From positions 1 to 5,198 of the forward strand of contig CAMLKC010000065.1 in assembly GCA_946480595.1 (NCBI GenBank): a stretch of 5,198 nt of DNA, in the 5' to 3' direction. Below, piece by piece: positions 1 to 5,198 of this stretch (positions are counted from its first letter, which is position 1; each line of letters opens with the position of its first letter). The translations under genes and the position numbers were made by a program. Under the pieces are notes generated by a model. It did no database searches and was not told where the DNA came from. It was given only the letters and a program-made list of their open reading frames with translations. Source of the stretch: an uncultured Candidatus Saccharibacteria bacterium (lineage in GTDB: Bacteria > Patescibacteria > Saccharimonadia > Saccharimonadales > CAMLKC01).

Positions 1-1
1 C

Positions 2-199
2 AACAAAATCTACACCGGTCAAGATGCCGCTACCAGCCGGCCGACCGTCACGCGCATCAGCGCGGCTAATCGCAATAAAGCTCAGCAATGGTGGTTCGAG
101 AAAAAGCGTATCGCAAAGCCCGTGCTCATTGGCGTTGGCATCGCAATCATTGTCGCCTGGCTACTTATTGAGCTCGTCCGTATCGTGAGCAACGCTTAG
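2..199 (+). CDS. C-terminal end of an unrecognised protein with a terminal membrane helix (5' truncated)
   Basis: An open frame enters at base 2 and ends at TAG 197-199, giving 65 codons with no start needed inside the window. The first ~35 visible residues are polar and basic, including QQWWFEKKR. Residues ~40-62 form one strongly hydrophobic stretch (PVLIGVGIAIIVAWLLIELV), followed by a three-residue polar tail (SNA). This looks like a C-terminal membrane anchor or the last helix of a membrane protein; the basic run KKRIAK just before the helix suggests that side faces the cytoplasm. The frame is open right up to the window edge, and its hydrophobic end with a charged flank looks like real protein. 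The last 39 nt lie antisense to the kinase tail. I do not recognise the family and assign no function. Confidence 0.6.
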   Translation, partial: NKIYTGQDAATSRPTVTRISAANRNKAQQWWFEKKRIAKPVLIGVGIAIIVAWLLIELVRIVSNA

Positions 200-2335
200 C
201 TTTTTAACCGGGAGCCTAAAACCAAATGTACTCCCCTCGCCTTCGGTTGACTCAAAGACCATACTTCCGCCATGCGCGACAATAACCTTTTTCGCCAAAA
301 ACAGACCGACACCCGTACCGTCAGGGCGCTGCTTGCGCGCGTTCGTGGCACGGAAGAACTTCGTAAACAAATGTGATTGCTCCGACTTTGGAACGCCGAT
401 TCCAGTATCTTTTACCCTAAAGACCACGTCACCACCCTCAGTCGTCAGCTCAATATGAATAGAGGTTTCCTCGCTAGAATAGTAAATTGCGTTATCGATA
501 AAGTTCATAATCACCTGACGTATCTTGCCTTCGTCGATATAGAGGATCGGAAAAGTCGACGGCGCACGGTATTGCAACTTGAGACCACGCGCATTTGCTG
601 TTGTCTGGAGACTCTCTACCTCCTGGGTGATGACCTTTGCTAGGTCGATTGGCTTTATTTCCAGCATGAACTTGCCTGTCTGCAGCCGCGAAACATTAAG
701 AAAATCGTTAATCAAATGAACCATCCGTTCACTACTGGTAAATGCTTCGCCTAGGAGCTGGCGCTGCATGTTGGTAATTTTGCCCACGTCACCTTCAAGC
801 ACCATGCTAATATAGCCCTTCACGCTCGTCAGCGGCGTGCGTAGCTGGTGCGAAGCCATGCTGACGAACTCATCTTTAGCTTCGTCGAGGCGCTGCAGCT
901 GCTCGTTGCTAGTGCGAAGCTCTTTCGTCGCCTCCTCGATACGCTCCTGCAGTGTCGCGTTAAAACCTTGGATCTGCTCGAACCGCATAGTGTTCTGAAT
1001 CGCCACAGCCAGTTCATCACCAGTAATACGGATGAGATCGATGTCACGTTGGGAATACGCGCTACCAGTCGATTTATACCCTAATAAACAGTAGCCCACG
1101 ATCTCACTACGTGTTTCTAATCGTACAATCGTAGCAATACCATATTCCTGTGCCTCTTGATGAAATCGATCCGATGGCGCCTCTACAGCATCCATACTAA
1201 CTACGTCGGCCACATGGTGGCGGAGTTGTTCGGGCTTAATAGAAGCGATCATCGAGGGACTATGGCCAACATTAATATGCCTGCCTGCCTTAGCGCCATT
1301 TTCATCGATAAGGATGAGTGTGATGAATTCCGATTTTAGAGCTTTTCTCAATATAGTAAGCGCCCCGACGGCTAACGGTTTGGTCTGTGACGAATGGACA
1401 AGAATGGTAGCAAGTTCATCTAGGACGTCCTTCGTGTCATAGTCATCCTGATAAAAGATCGCCCGTGTAATATGATTGAAAAACCTCCGAAGCGGTTCGA
1501 CAAACAATATTAAAAAGCCTACGACAGCCGTGGAGACAAGAATCTGTGCCAAACTTGGCTGTACGCCAATTATAAAGAAAGAGAGTCCTGCACCAAGGAA
1601 GCCATAGAGTACGCCCGCAACGAGGAGGAGGAGTACATACGCAACGACTCTAGCAAGAATGAAGCGTATATCAAAAAGACGAGCACGCACCATACCGTAC
1701 GCAAAACTAGCAGCAAACAAAAGACTAAATGCGGGAGTAAGAACAATAAACGACGTATTATGAAAAGCTAAAACAAAAATGAAATTAAAGATGACCAGCA
1801 AAAGGAACGTTACCGTCATACCTGCTATGGCATAACGGATATACTCTTTTGCCTTGCCTTTTAGTGCCATGAATCTCTTCACGAGGACATATACACTTAG
1901 AAAGAGAGAGCCAAGTACAAATAGTGCGAACGGTGCAATACCAGGCCCTGGGACTGGCTGGGCGCTTCCTGATGAATAATCCACATGAGTAAACAGCCAT
2001 GGACTCAGCGCTAAGATACCGACTACTATACCTATAAATATTACGGGTACTTTAATTTTCCTAAAGTAAGGGGCGCCCGAGGGAAAGATGTTTGCCAAAA
2101 GCAGGAGCGCCATCGTCATTATCGCCGCCCAGAATATATCGATTCGGATCCAGGTGAGCTGGTCAAACAGCACGGGATGCACCGAAAGATAGTTTGAAAT
2201 CGCCCATCCTATAAGGGTGGTTGCAAAAAATGCGAAGCTTCGGTTAACCTCCCTCTGAGGATCTTTCACGAACACTATAATCGCTAAAATAAGATTAGCG
2301 ATTATAGTAAGTATCAGCACGATAAGCTCAAGCAT
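161..2335 (-). CDS. Membrane-bound sensor histidine kinase with GAF domain (orphan)
   Basis: This 724-residue protein senses a signal at or in the membrane and autophosphorylates a histidine, to be passed to a response regulator. Residues 1-~285 contain about nine hydrophobic segments (near 3-23, 33-52, 65-84, 95-115, 134-153, 165-190, 194-216, 228-257 and 262-280). The first seven resemble the 7TM sensor region of histidine kinases (HisKA_7TM type). A GAF-like region covers about 305-450 and a coiled-coil linker about 453-488. HisKA follows, with the phosphoacceptor His496 in SHQLRTPL. HATPase_c runs about 600-709, with N box N611/N615, G1 box DTGIG at 643-647 and G2 box GTGVGL at 673-678, so it looks catalytically complete. 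The ATG at 2335 is the only start that keeps the first membrane helix; the next Met is residue 73. No clear Shine-Dalgarno precedes it. No receiver-domain gene is adjacent, so the partner is encoded elsewhere. The signal is unknown. Confidence 0.95.
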   Translation of the reverse strand: MLELIVLILTIIANLILAIIVFVKDPQREVNRSFAFFATTLIGWAISNYLSVHPVLFDQLTWIRIDIFWAAIMTMALLLLANIFPSGAPYFRKIKVPVIFIGIVVGILALSPWLFTHVDYSSGSAQPVPGPGIAPFALFVLGSLFLSVYVLVKRFMALKGKAKEYIRYAIAGMTVTFLLLVIFNFIFVLAFHNTSFIVLTPAFSLLFAASFAYGMVRARLFDIRFILARVVAYVLLLLVAGVLYGFLGAGLSFFIIGVQPSLAQILVSTAVVGFLILFVEPLRRFFNHITRAIFYQDDYDTKDVLDELATILVHSSQTKPLAVGALTILRKALKSEFITLILIDENGAKAGRHINVGHSPSMIASIKPEQLRHHVADVVSMDAVEAPSDRFHQEAQEYGIATIVRLETRSEIVGYCLLGYKSTGSAYSQRDIDLIRITGDELAVAIQNTMRFEQIQGFNATLQERIEEATKELRTSNEQLQRLDEAKDEFVSMASHQLRTPLTSVKGYISMVLEGDVGKITNMQRQLLGEAFTSSERMVHLINDFLNVSRLQTGKFMLEIKPIDLAKVITQEVESLQTTANARGLKLQYRAPSTFPILYIDEGKIRQVIMNFIDNAIYYSSEETSIHIELTTEGGDVVFRVKDTGIGVPKSEQSHLFTKFFRATNARKQRPDGTGVGLFLAKKVIVAHGGSMVFESTEGEGSTFGFRLPVKKLSVAHDTDELNK
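2274..2308. repeat. Perfect 14-bp inverted repeat inside the kinase 5' coding end
   Basis: Arms ACTATAATCGCTAA (2274-2287) and TTAGCGATTATAGT (2295-2308) are exact reverse complements separated by 7 nt (AATAAGA). The element lies 27 nt inside the kinase gene, over codons 10-21 of the first membrane helix, and about 80-115 bp upstream of the nitroreductase start. In kinase mRNA it could fold into a 14-bp hairpin close to the start codon. On DNA it could be an operator for a dimeric regulator. A poly-T tract does not follow, so it does not look like an intrinsic terminator. The repeat is directly visible; the regulatory role is inference. Confidence 0.6.
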
Positions 2336-2356
2336 TACACTTATAATACTACGATG

Positions 2357-2373
2357 TTATAGTAAATCTATAA
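2357..2373. promoter_or_regulatory. Short inverted repeat (TTATAG-5-CTATAA), candidate operator
   Basis: TTATAG at 2357-2362 and CTATAA at 2368-2373 are exact reverse complements with a 5-bp spacer. The element lies just downstream of the consensus TATAAT and upstream of the nitroreductase ribosome binding site, a classical operator position. The half-site also occurs at the outer ends of the larger inverted repeat at 2274-2308, and TTATAGTAA is repeated exactly at 2302-2310 and 2357-2365. Low sequence complexity makes chance occurrence possible. Confidence 0.35.
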
Positions 2374-2376
2374 AGT

Positions 2377-2383
2377 AGGTAGG
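2377..2383 (+). promoter_or_regulatory. Ribosome binding site of the nitroreductase gene
   Basis: AGGTAGG sits 4 nt upstream of the ATG at 2388, within the tandem GTAGGTAGG. The first AGG (2377-2379) is 8 nt from the start and is the better-spaced core; the second (2381-2383) is close. It supports the ATG at 2388 as the start. Confidence 0.55.
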
Positions 2384-2387
2384 TTTT

Positions 2388-3365
2388 ATGAAACAAGAAT
2401 TAGCTCCCCACATCCGAGAACTTCTAAATTACGCCCGGCTTGCGCCGTCGGTCCATAACGCTCAGCCATGGCGGTTTATCGTTGAGGGCAATTCTATCTC
2501 CGTTGCGGTCGCTCCTGAACGCATGCTTGACTCCGGCGACCCTACCAGCCGCGAGTCGTGGATCAGCTTTGGGATTTGCCTTGAGGCCCTTTTACAGGCA
2601 GCTGGGGGCCTTGGCATGAAAGCAAAGATCACTCAGGTCCAGGGCGCCTCGTTCAGCGACATTATCGCCACCATTCAAGTCACGCCAAATACACATGAGC
2701 AACAACCTGCTATTTTGAGTGCCCTGAAAAAACGACAAACGTACCGCGAAAAAATGGAGCCTGCGGCAATTTCAGTAGACCTTGTAAAAACCTGCGAACA
2801 AGCCGTGAACGACCTCGCCGGCGTAAGTGTCTTCTTTATGCAGGACAAGGCGGCTATCCGTAAGGTCGGCGAATATACCTTCAAAGCTATGTCGCTCGCG
2901 CTTAGCAGCCCCGGCTTTCGCGATGAGCTCTACCATCTCGTTCACTACAACTGGTCACCAGCGCGCACTGGCATGCATGGCTATACCCAAGGCGAGGGCG
3001 CATTTGGGTCTGTCTTTGGTAAGCTGTCAATCAAGCTGGGCATCGGCCTTGCTACAAAGGCGCGTCACGATCAGCAGCGGATCAATGACGCGTCGGCATT
3101 GGTCTTTATTGGGACCAACGGCGACGTCCCGAGCTTTTGGCTGAGCGCTGGCCGCGGCTATCTTCGTGTTGCGCTCGAAATCACCAAAAGCGGGCTCGCC
3201 CAAAGTACGCTTGCCGCCCCTATCGAAGCGGCGAGTTTCCATGAAGATATTGAAAAAATGCTCGACACAACGGCTCGGCTACAGACTATGATCCGTATCG
3301 GCAAGGCGACGCACCCCGTTCGGCCATCACCTCGCCTGGAAGTCGACGAGCTTACATCGACTTAA
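2388..3365 (+). CDS. Acg-like nitroreductase-family flavoprotein
   Basis: This 325-residue protein is predicted to be a cytoplasmic, FMN-binding oxidoreductase-fold protein. Residues 16-30 (ARLAPSVHNAQPWRF) match the N-terminal FMN-contact motif of nitroreductases. DPTSRESWISFG from residue 51, the following Ala/Leu-rich helix, and RQTYREKME (116-124) are typical of the Acg subgroup. The second half carries GRGYLRVALE (255-264), the helix SGLAQSTLAAPIE (268-280) and a C-terminal RIGKATHPVRPSPRL (303-317). The length matches Acg (Rv2032, about 330 aa), a fused double-lobe member, rather than ~200-aa single-domain nitroreductases. The same region forms the C-terminal half of Rv1355c (MoeY)-type proteins, whose other half resembles the converging downstream gene. 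The substrate is unknown; some Acg homologues have an occluded active site and may store flavin rather than catalyse. The last 14 nt overlap the E1-like gene on the other strand. Confidence 0.88.
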   Translation: MKQELAPHIRELLNYARLAPSVHNAQPWRFIVEGNSISVAVAPERMLDSGDPTSRESWISFGICLEALLQAAGGLGMKAKITQVQGASFSDIIATIQVTPNTHEQQPAILSALKKRQTYREKMEPAAISVDLVKTCEQAVNDLAGVSVFFMQDKAAIRKVGEYTFKAMSLALSSPGFRDELYHLVHYNWSPARTGMHGYTQGEGAFGSVFGKLSIKLGIGLATKARHDQQRINDASALVFIGTNGDVPSFWLSAGRGYLRVALEITKSGLAQSTLAAPIEAASFHEDIEKMLDTTARLQTMIRIGKATHPVRPSPRLEVDELTST

Positions 3366-4599
3366 GCGCGTGCTTTAGCTGCTGCGTGTGCTTTTTGTGG
3401 GAACGGCGGTGTTTCATCGTCACGAGGTCGGGGCGCAAATGTTTATCGAGTGAAACGAGCGTACGTCCGCTTTTTAGCTTTTCGCCGTTTGCTATCTGAC
3501 GAATCGCATATGCCGCTACCACTCCAGACATCATGGCTGTCGGCCCCAGCTGCGGCTGCGTCACCAGCTTTGTTCCTACCTTAAGCAGCGATTGCTGCAT
3601 ACGGAGCGAAGCGTTGTGTGGCCCAATAATCGACGTAGCATATTTGAGCCATTCGCGCTTACTGACCTCTTTCGTTAGCAGCTCTTCAACTCCCGGAACC
3701 AGCCCATGAAAAAGCGGCAAATGAGGGTTAAGGTCAAACCGTTCGACATCGAGCATGACATCATCACCAAGATCCGTTGCCATAATAACCGGCAAACCAC
3801 GCTTCTTAGCTTCAATCCGCAGGAGAATTTTTGTCTTCAAATCGTCAATCTCATCAACAACCGCATGAATAGGCCATGGCTGCTCGAAGAAATCATCAAT
3901 GGTTTCGCTAGTAATGTTTTGGTCGTAACGATTGATCTCCATATATGGATTCATTTCGTAGAGTTTGCGTGCAATGACCAGCGACTTGGAGTTGCCCACA
4001 TCGTAAATACCAGTCATGATGCGATTGAGGTTTGACGCGCTAATGACAGCGCCGTCCGCTAGCTTTATCTTCTGTGAACCGCCAGAGATGGCCAGGGACA
4101 GTGCAACGTTGCTGCCTACGCTCATACCGGCACAACCCACTGTAAATTCGCCGTATTTGTGCTGCTCGTGAGCGGTAATTAGATCTTTGTTGCGGATAGT
4201 CCGCGACTCCAAGAACAACTCTTTTTCAAGGATATGCACCAGGTTGCCGCTCCACGGATAGTAGACCCAAGAGCCCAGCTGCCACGAGTGTTTGCCGGCA
4301 AAGTGAGCTGTTAGGTAACCTTTAAGCGACTCGCGCTTTACGTCGAGACTCGACTGGTATAGCTGTGGATGCCGGCTCACTATCAGCTCGGCATACTGTT
4401 CGTCGTAGTTGTCGATGATTTGTCGGACGGTGTACTTTTCCAACAGCTCATCGAGTTTTTTAGCAGCACCGCGCTGGTGCATTTCAATAACTTCCGGCTG
4501 CCAGCTTTCGCCGTCATGATGAGCTTTTTTGGCAAGTTTCTTTAGGCTTTCGGGCCATTCTGCACTGTGATCCGCTGCGGTTAACTTACCTTGTCCCAT
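3352..4599 (-). CDS. E1/ThiF-like ATP-dependent adenylating protein (Rv1355c/MoeY N-terminal type)
   Basis: This 415-residue protein is predicted to adenylate a carboxylate using ATP. Residues 1-~150 form a charged, helix-rich N-terminal region ending in YYPWSGNLVHILEKELF and RTIRNKDLITAHEQ. The Rossmann E1 core follows: glycine loop VGCAGMSVGSNVA (about 154-166), D182 and SNLNR (189-193), where the Asp and Arg should contact ATP, K205 in the conserved DVGNSK segment, and AVVDEIDDLKTK (246-257). The only cysteine is C156 in the glycine loop, so the transfer cysteine and the zinc CxxC pairs of MoeB/ThiF are missing. The C-terminal ~20 residues are very basic (KHRRSHKKH). I chose the ATG at 4599 because AAAGGA lies 7 nt upstream; an in-frame ATG at 4644 would overlap the preceding gene by 41 nt without a better site. 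Only 4 nt separate it from the upstream ligase, implying one operon. Substrate unknown; dedicated MoeB, ThiF or TcdA roles are unlikely. Confidence 0.85.
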   Translation of the reverse strand: MGQGKLTAADHSAEWPESLKKLAKKAHHDGESWQPEVIEMHQRGAAKKLDELLEKYTVRQIIDNYDEQYAELIVSRHPQLYQSSLDVKRESLKGYLTAHFAGKHSWQLGSWVYYPWSGNLVHILEKELFLESRTIRNKDLITAHEQHKYGEFTVGCAGMSVGSNVALSLAISGGSQKIKLADGAVISASNLNRIMTGIYDVGNSKSLVIARKLYEMNPYMEINRYDQNITSETIDDFFEQPWPIHAVVDEIDDLKTKILLRIEAKKRGLPVIMATDLGDDVMLDVERFDLNPHLPLFHGLVPGVEELLTKEVSKREWLKYATSIIGPHNASLRMQQSLLKVGTKLVTQPQLGPTAMMSGVVAAYAIRQIANGEKLKSGRTLVSLDKHLRPDLVTMKHRRSHKKHTQQLKHALKSM

Positions 4600-4603
4600 C
4601 CTT

Positions 4604-5198
4604 TTATCCTTTCTTAACCCATTTGTGTTTGACGCCCTTGGCAAAGTAGTCGGGATTGCCGAACTCTACCAGATGCACTCGCGGAAGCGCCTTGACTCCA
4701 ATTGCCGCGTGGAGCTTATGAAATTCAGTGTTGAGCTTGCTGAGTTTCTCTAAAACAATCTCTTCAATAAGAGCCTGGTGCTGTGCTTTCACCACAAAAT
4801 CCTTGGCAAGCTCCACATTAACTTCAAAATACTGATCCATGTCCGAATAGTTATGCGTTGCCATCGTAAACCGACCCGTTACCCAACGCTGAACCCGCTT
4901 GTCAATTAACGCCGCTTTAATATTTTCGGGATAGATATTAACCGCGTAAATCGTGACCGAAAAGTCTTTGCGCCCGTTAAGGTACACGAACGGCCTATTC
5001 CAGCGTTCAACATCAATATCATTCGCCTTTGCTAGAGGGAAAAGCCTATCTTGAATAGGAGCGGTTGCCTCATTAAATGAGAGGACACCCCCTGTATCTT
5101 TGAGGTTATAGCGTACCAAAGGCAAACCAGCCCGGGTTGTAAAGACCAATTCGTTTCCGACCTTTTCAAAGTAACGCTTCGTAGGGTCAAATTGCACG
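4604..5198 (-). CDS. C-terminal part of a PaaK/CapK-like AMP-forming carboxylate ligase (5' truncated)
   Basis: This is the end of an acyl/aryl-adenylate-forming enzyme that would activate a carboxylic acid with ATP, as phenylacetate-CoA ligases and CapK-type proteins do. At least 197 residues are visible. ELVFTTRAGLPLVRYNLKDTGG (positions 16-37 of the visible part) matches the strand-turn motif with the ATP-ribose-binding Asp34. LNGRKDFSV (73-81) is the hinge motif leading into the C-terminal lid, followed by IYAVNIYPENI (83-93), typical of the PaaK group. The tail GVKHKWVKK (188-196) lies where the lid's catalytic lysine is expected, but which lysine serves is unclear. The N-terminal domain, with the P-loop and acyl pocket, lies beyond base 5198. 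The GTG at the extreme edge is an internal Val codon, not a start. It stops 4 nt before the E1-like gene and is likely co-transcribed with it. CoA need not be the acceptor. Confidence 0.85.
   Translation of the reverse strand, partial: VQFDPTKRYFEKVGNELVFTTRAGLPLVRYNLKDTGGVLSFNEATAPIQDRLFPLAKANDIDVERWNRPFVYLNGRKDFSVTIYAVNIYPENIKAALIDKRVQRWVTGRFTMATHNYSDMDQYFEVNVELAKDFVVKAQHQALIEEIVLEKLSKLNTEFHKLHAAIGVKALPRVHLVEFGNPDYFAKGVKHKWVKKG
4607..4612 (-). promoter_or_regulatory. Ribosome binding site deciding the E1-like gene start
   Basis: The minus strand reads AAAGGA here, 7 nt before the ATG at 4599. It lies inside the last codons of the upstream ligase gene, just before that gene's TAA (4604-4606), so ribosomes finishing the ligase can re-initiate on the E1-like gene. 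This favours the 4599 start over the in-frame ATG at 4644. Confidence 0.7.

Larger units (their letters stand above)
2336..2387. promoter_or_regulatory. Divergent promoter region between kinase and nitroreductase
   Basis: These 52 bp separate two divergent start codons and are strongly A+T-rich compared with the flanking genes. On the plus strand a consensus -10 hexamer TATAAT sits at 2342-2347, with a second -10-like TATAGT at 2358-2363. Neither has a convincing -35 box at 16-18 bp. On the minus strand TATTAT (complement of 2343-2348) lies 7 nt from the kinase ATG; if used, transcription would begin about at the ATG and the kinase mRNA would be leaderless, which fits its lack of a ribosome binding site. 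The two promoters would overlap and so compete. Transcription start sites are inferred from hexamers only. Confidence 0.5.

Noticed and set aside
196..206. Intrinsic terminator at the T-run after the first gene
   Set aside because: A short T-run is present, but the preceding sequence gives only a 3-bp stem.
377..643. 88-codon open frame on the plus strand
   Set aside because: It lies wholly antisense to the kinase HisKA-HATPase coding region, which has clear conserved motifs; its product shows no recognisable motif.
1785..2000. 71-codon open frame on the minus strand in another frame
   Set aside because: It is a shifted frame of the kinase membrane region with an odd Cys/Arg-rich composition and no independent support.
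2827..3144. 105-codon plus-strand frame inside the nitroreductase gene
   Set aside because: Its Ser/Arg/Ala-rich composition is typical of an out-of-frame reading; the nitroreductase frame holds all conserved motifs.
3706..4035. 109-codon plus-strand frame
   Set aside because: It is antisense to the E1 Rossmann core and has no recognisable features.
2388..4599. Thiazole/oxazole-modified peptide (TOMM) cluster from E1-like plus nitroreductase
   Set aside because: No YcaO cyclodehydratase or precursor peptide is visible, and the flavoprotein looks like the double-lobed Acg type rather than SagB; the resemblance is only at fold level.
3352..4599. MoeB, ThiF or TcdA housekeeping assignment
   Set aside because: The protein lacks zinc-binding and transfer cysteines, has a ~150-residue N-terminal region unlike those enzymes, and has no molybdopterin, thiamine or tRNA-modification neighbours.
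4600..4644. Longer E1-like protein starting at the in-frame ATG at 4644
   Set aside because: It would overlap the ligase gene by 41 nt, and the ATG at 4599 has a well-spaced AAAGGA site.
5195..5197. GTG at 5197 as the start of the ligase
   Set aside because: The visible part begins in the middle of a known adenylate-forming fold, so the gene continues past the window and this codon is internal.

Overview
The window reads as a compact bacterial chromosome segment, roughly half G+C, with short intergenic gaps and tail-to-tail gene overlaps. The sensor kinase's phosphoacceptor block (ASHQLRTPLTSVKGYISM) and the gene set resemble what I recall from Candidatus Saccharibacteria (TM7) and other Patescibacteria. 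That placement is a recollection-based inference, because no rRNA or marker gene is present. I see no tRNA, rRNA, CRISPR array, insertion sequence or prophage gene.

Layout. (1) Bases 2-199, plus strand: the C-terminal end of an unrecognised protein finishing in a single membrane helix. (2) Bases 161-2335, minus strand: a large multi-membrane sensor histidine kinase with GAF, HisKA and HATPase regions and no response regulator beside it; its 3' end overlaps gene 1 by 39 nt. (3) Bases 2336-2387: a 52-bp divergent promoter region with two nearby inverted repeats sharing the half-site TTATAG. (4) Bases 2388-3365, plus strand: a two-lobed, FMN-type nitroreductase-fold protein resembling the mycobacterial Acg family. 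(5) Bases 3352-4599, minus strand: an E1/ThiF-like adenylating protein, overlapping the nitroreductase tail-to-tail by 14 nt. (6) Bases 4604-5198, minus strand: the C-terminal part of a PaaK/CapK-like AMP-forming carboxylate ligase. It runs off the window edge and lies 4 nt upstream of the E1 gene, so the two are almost certainly co-transcribed.

How they may work together. The E1-like and Acg-like proteins correspond to the two halves of the mycobacterial Rv1355c (MoeY) type of protein, here encoded as separate converging genes. With the AMP ligase they form a cassette of two ATP-using carboxylate activators and one flavin oxidoreductase. The E1-like protein lacks the catalytic cysteine and the zinc-binding cysteines of canonical MoeB/ThiF/E1 enzymes. 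It is therefore more likely to adenylate (and possibly amidate) a carboxylate than to run a thioester relay. The substrate is unknown. The kinase and nitroreductase share a divergent control region and may be co-regulated. The cassette is the most interesting content of the window.
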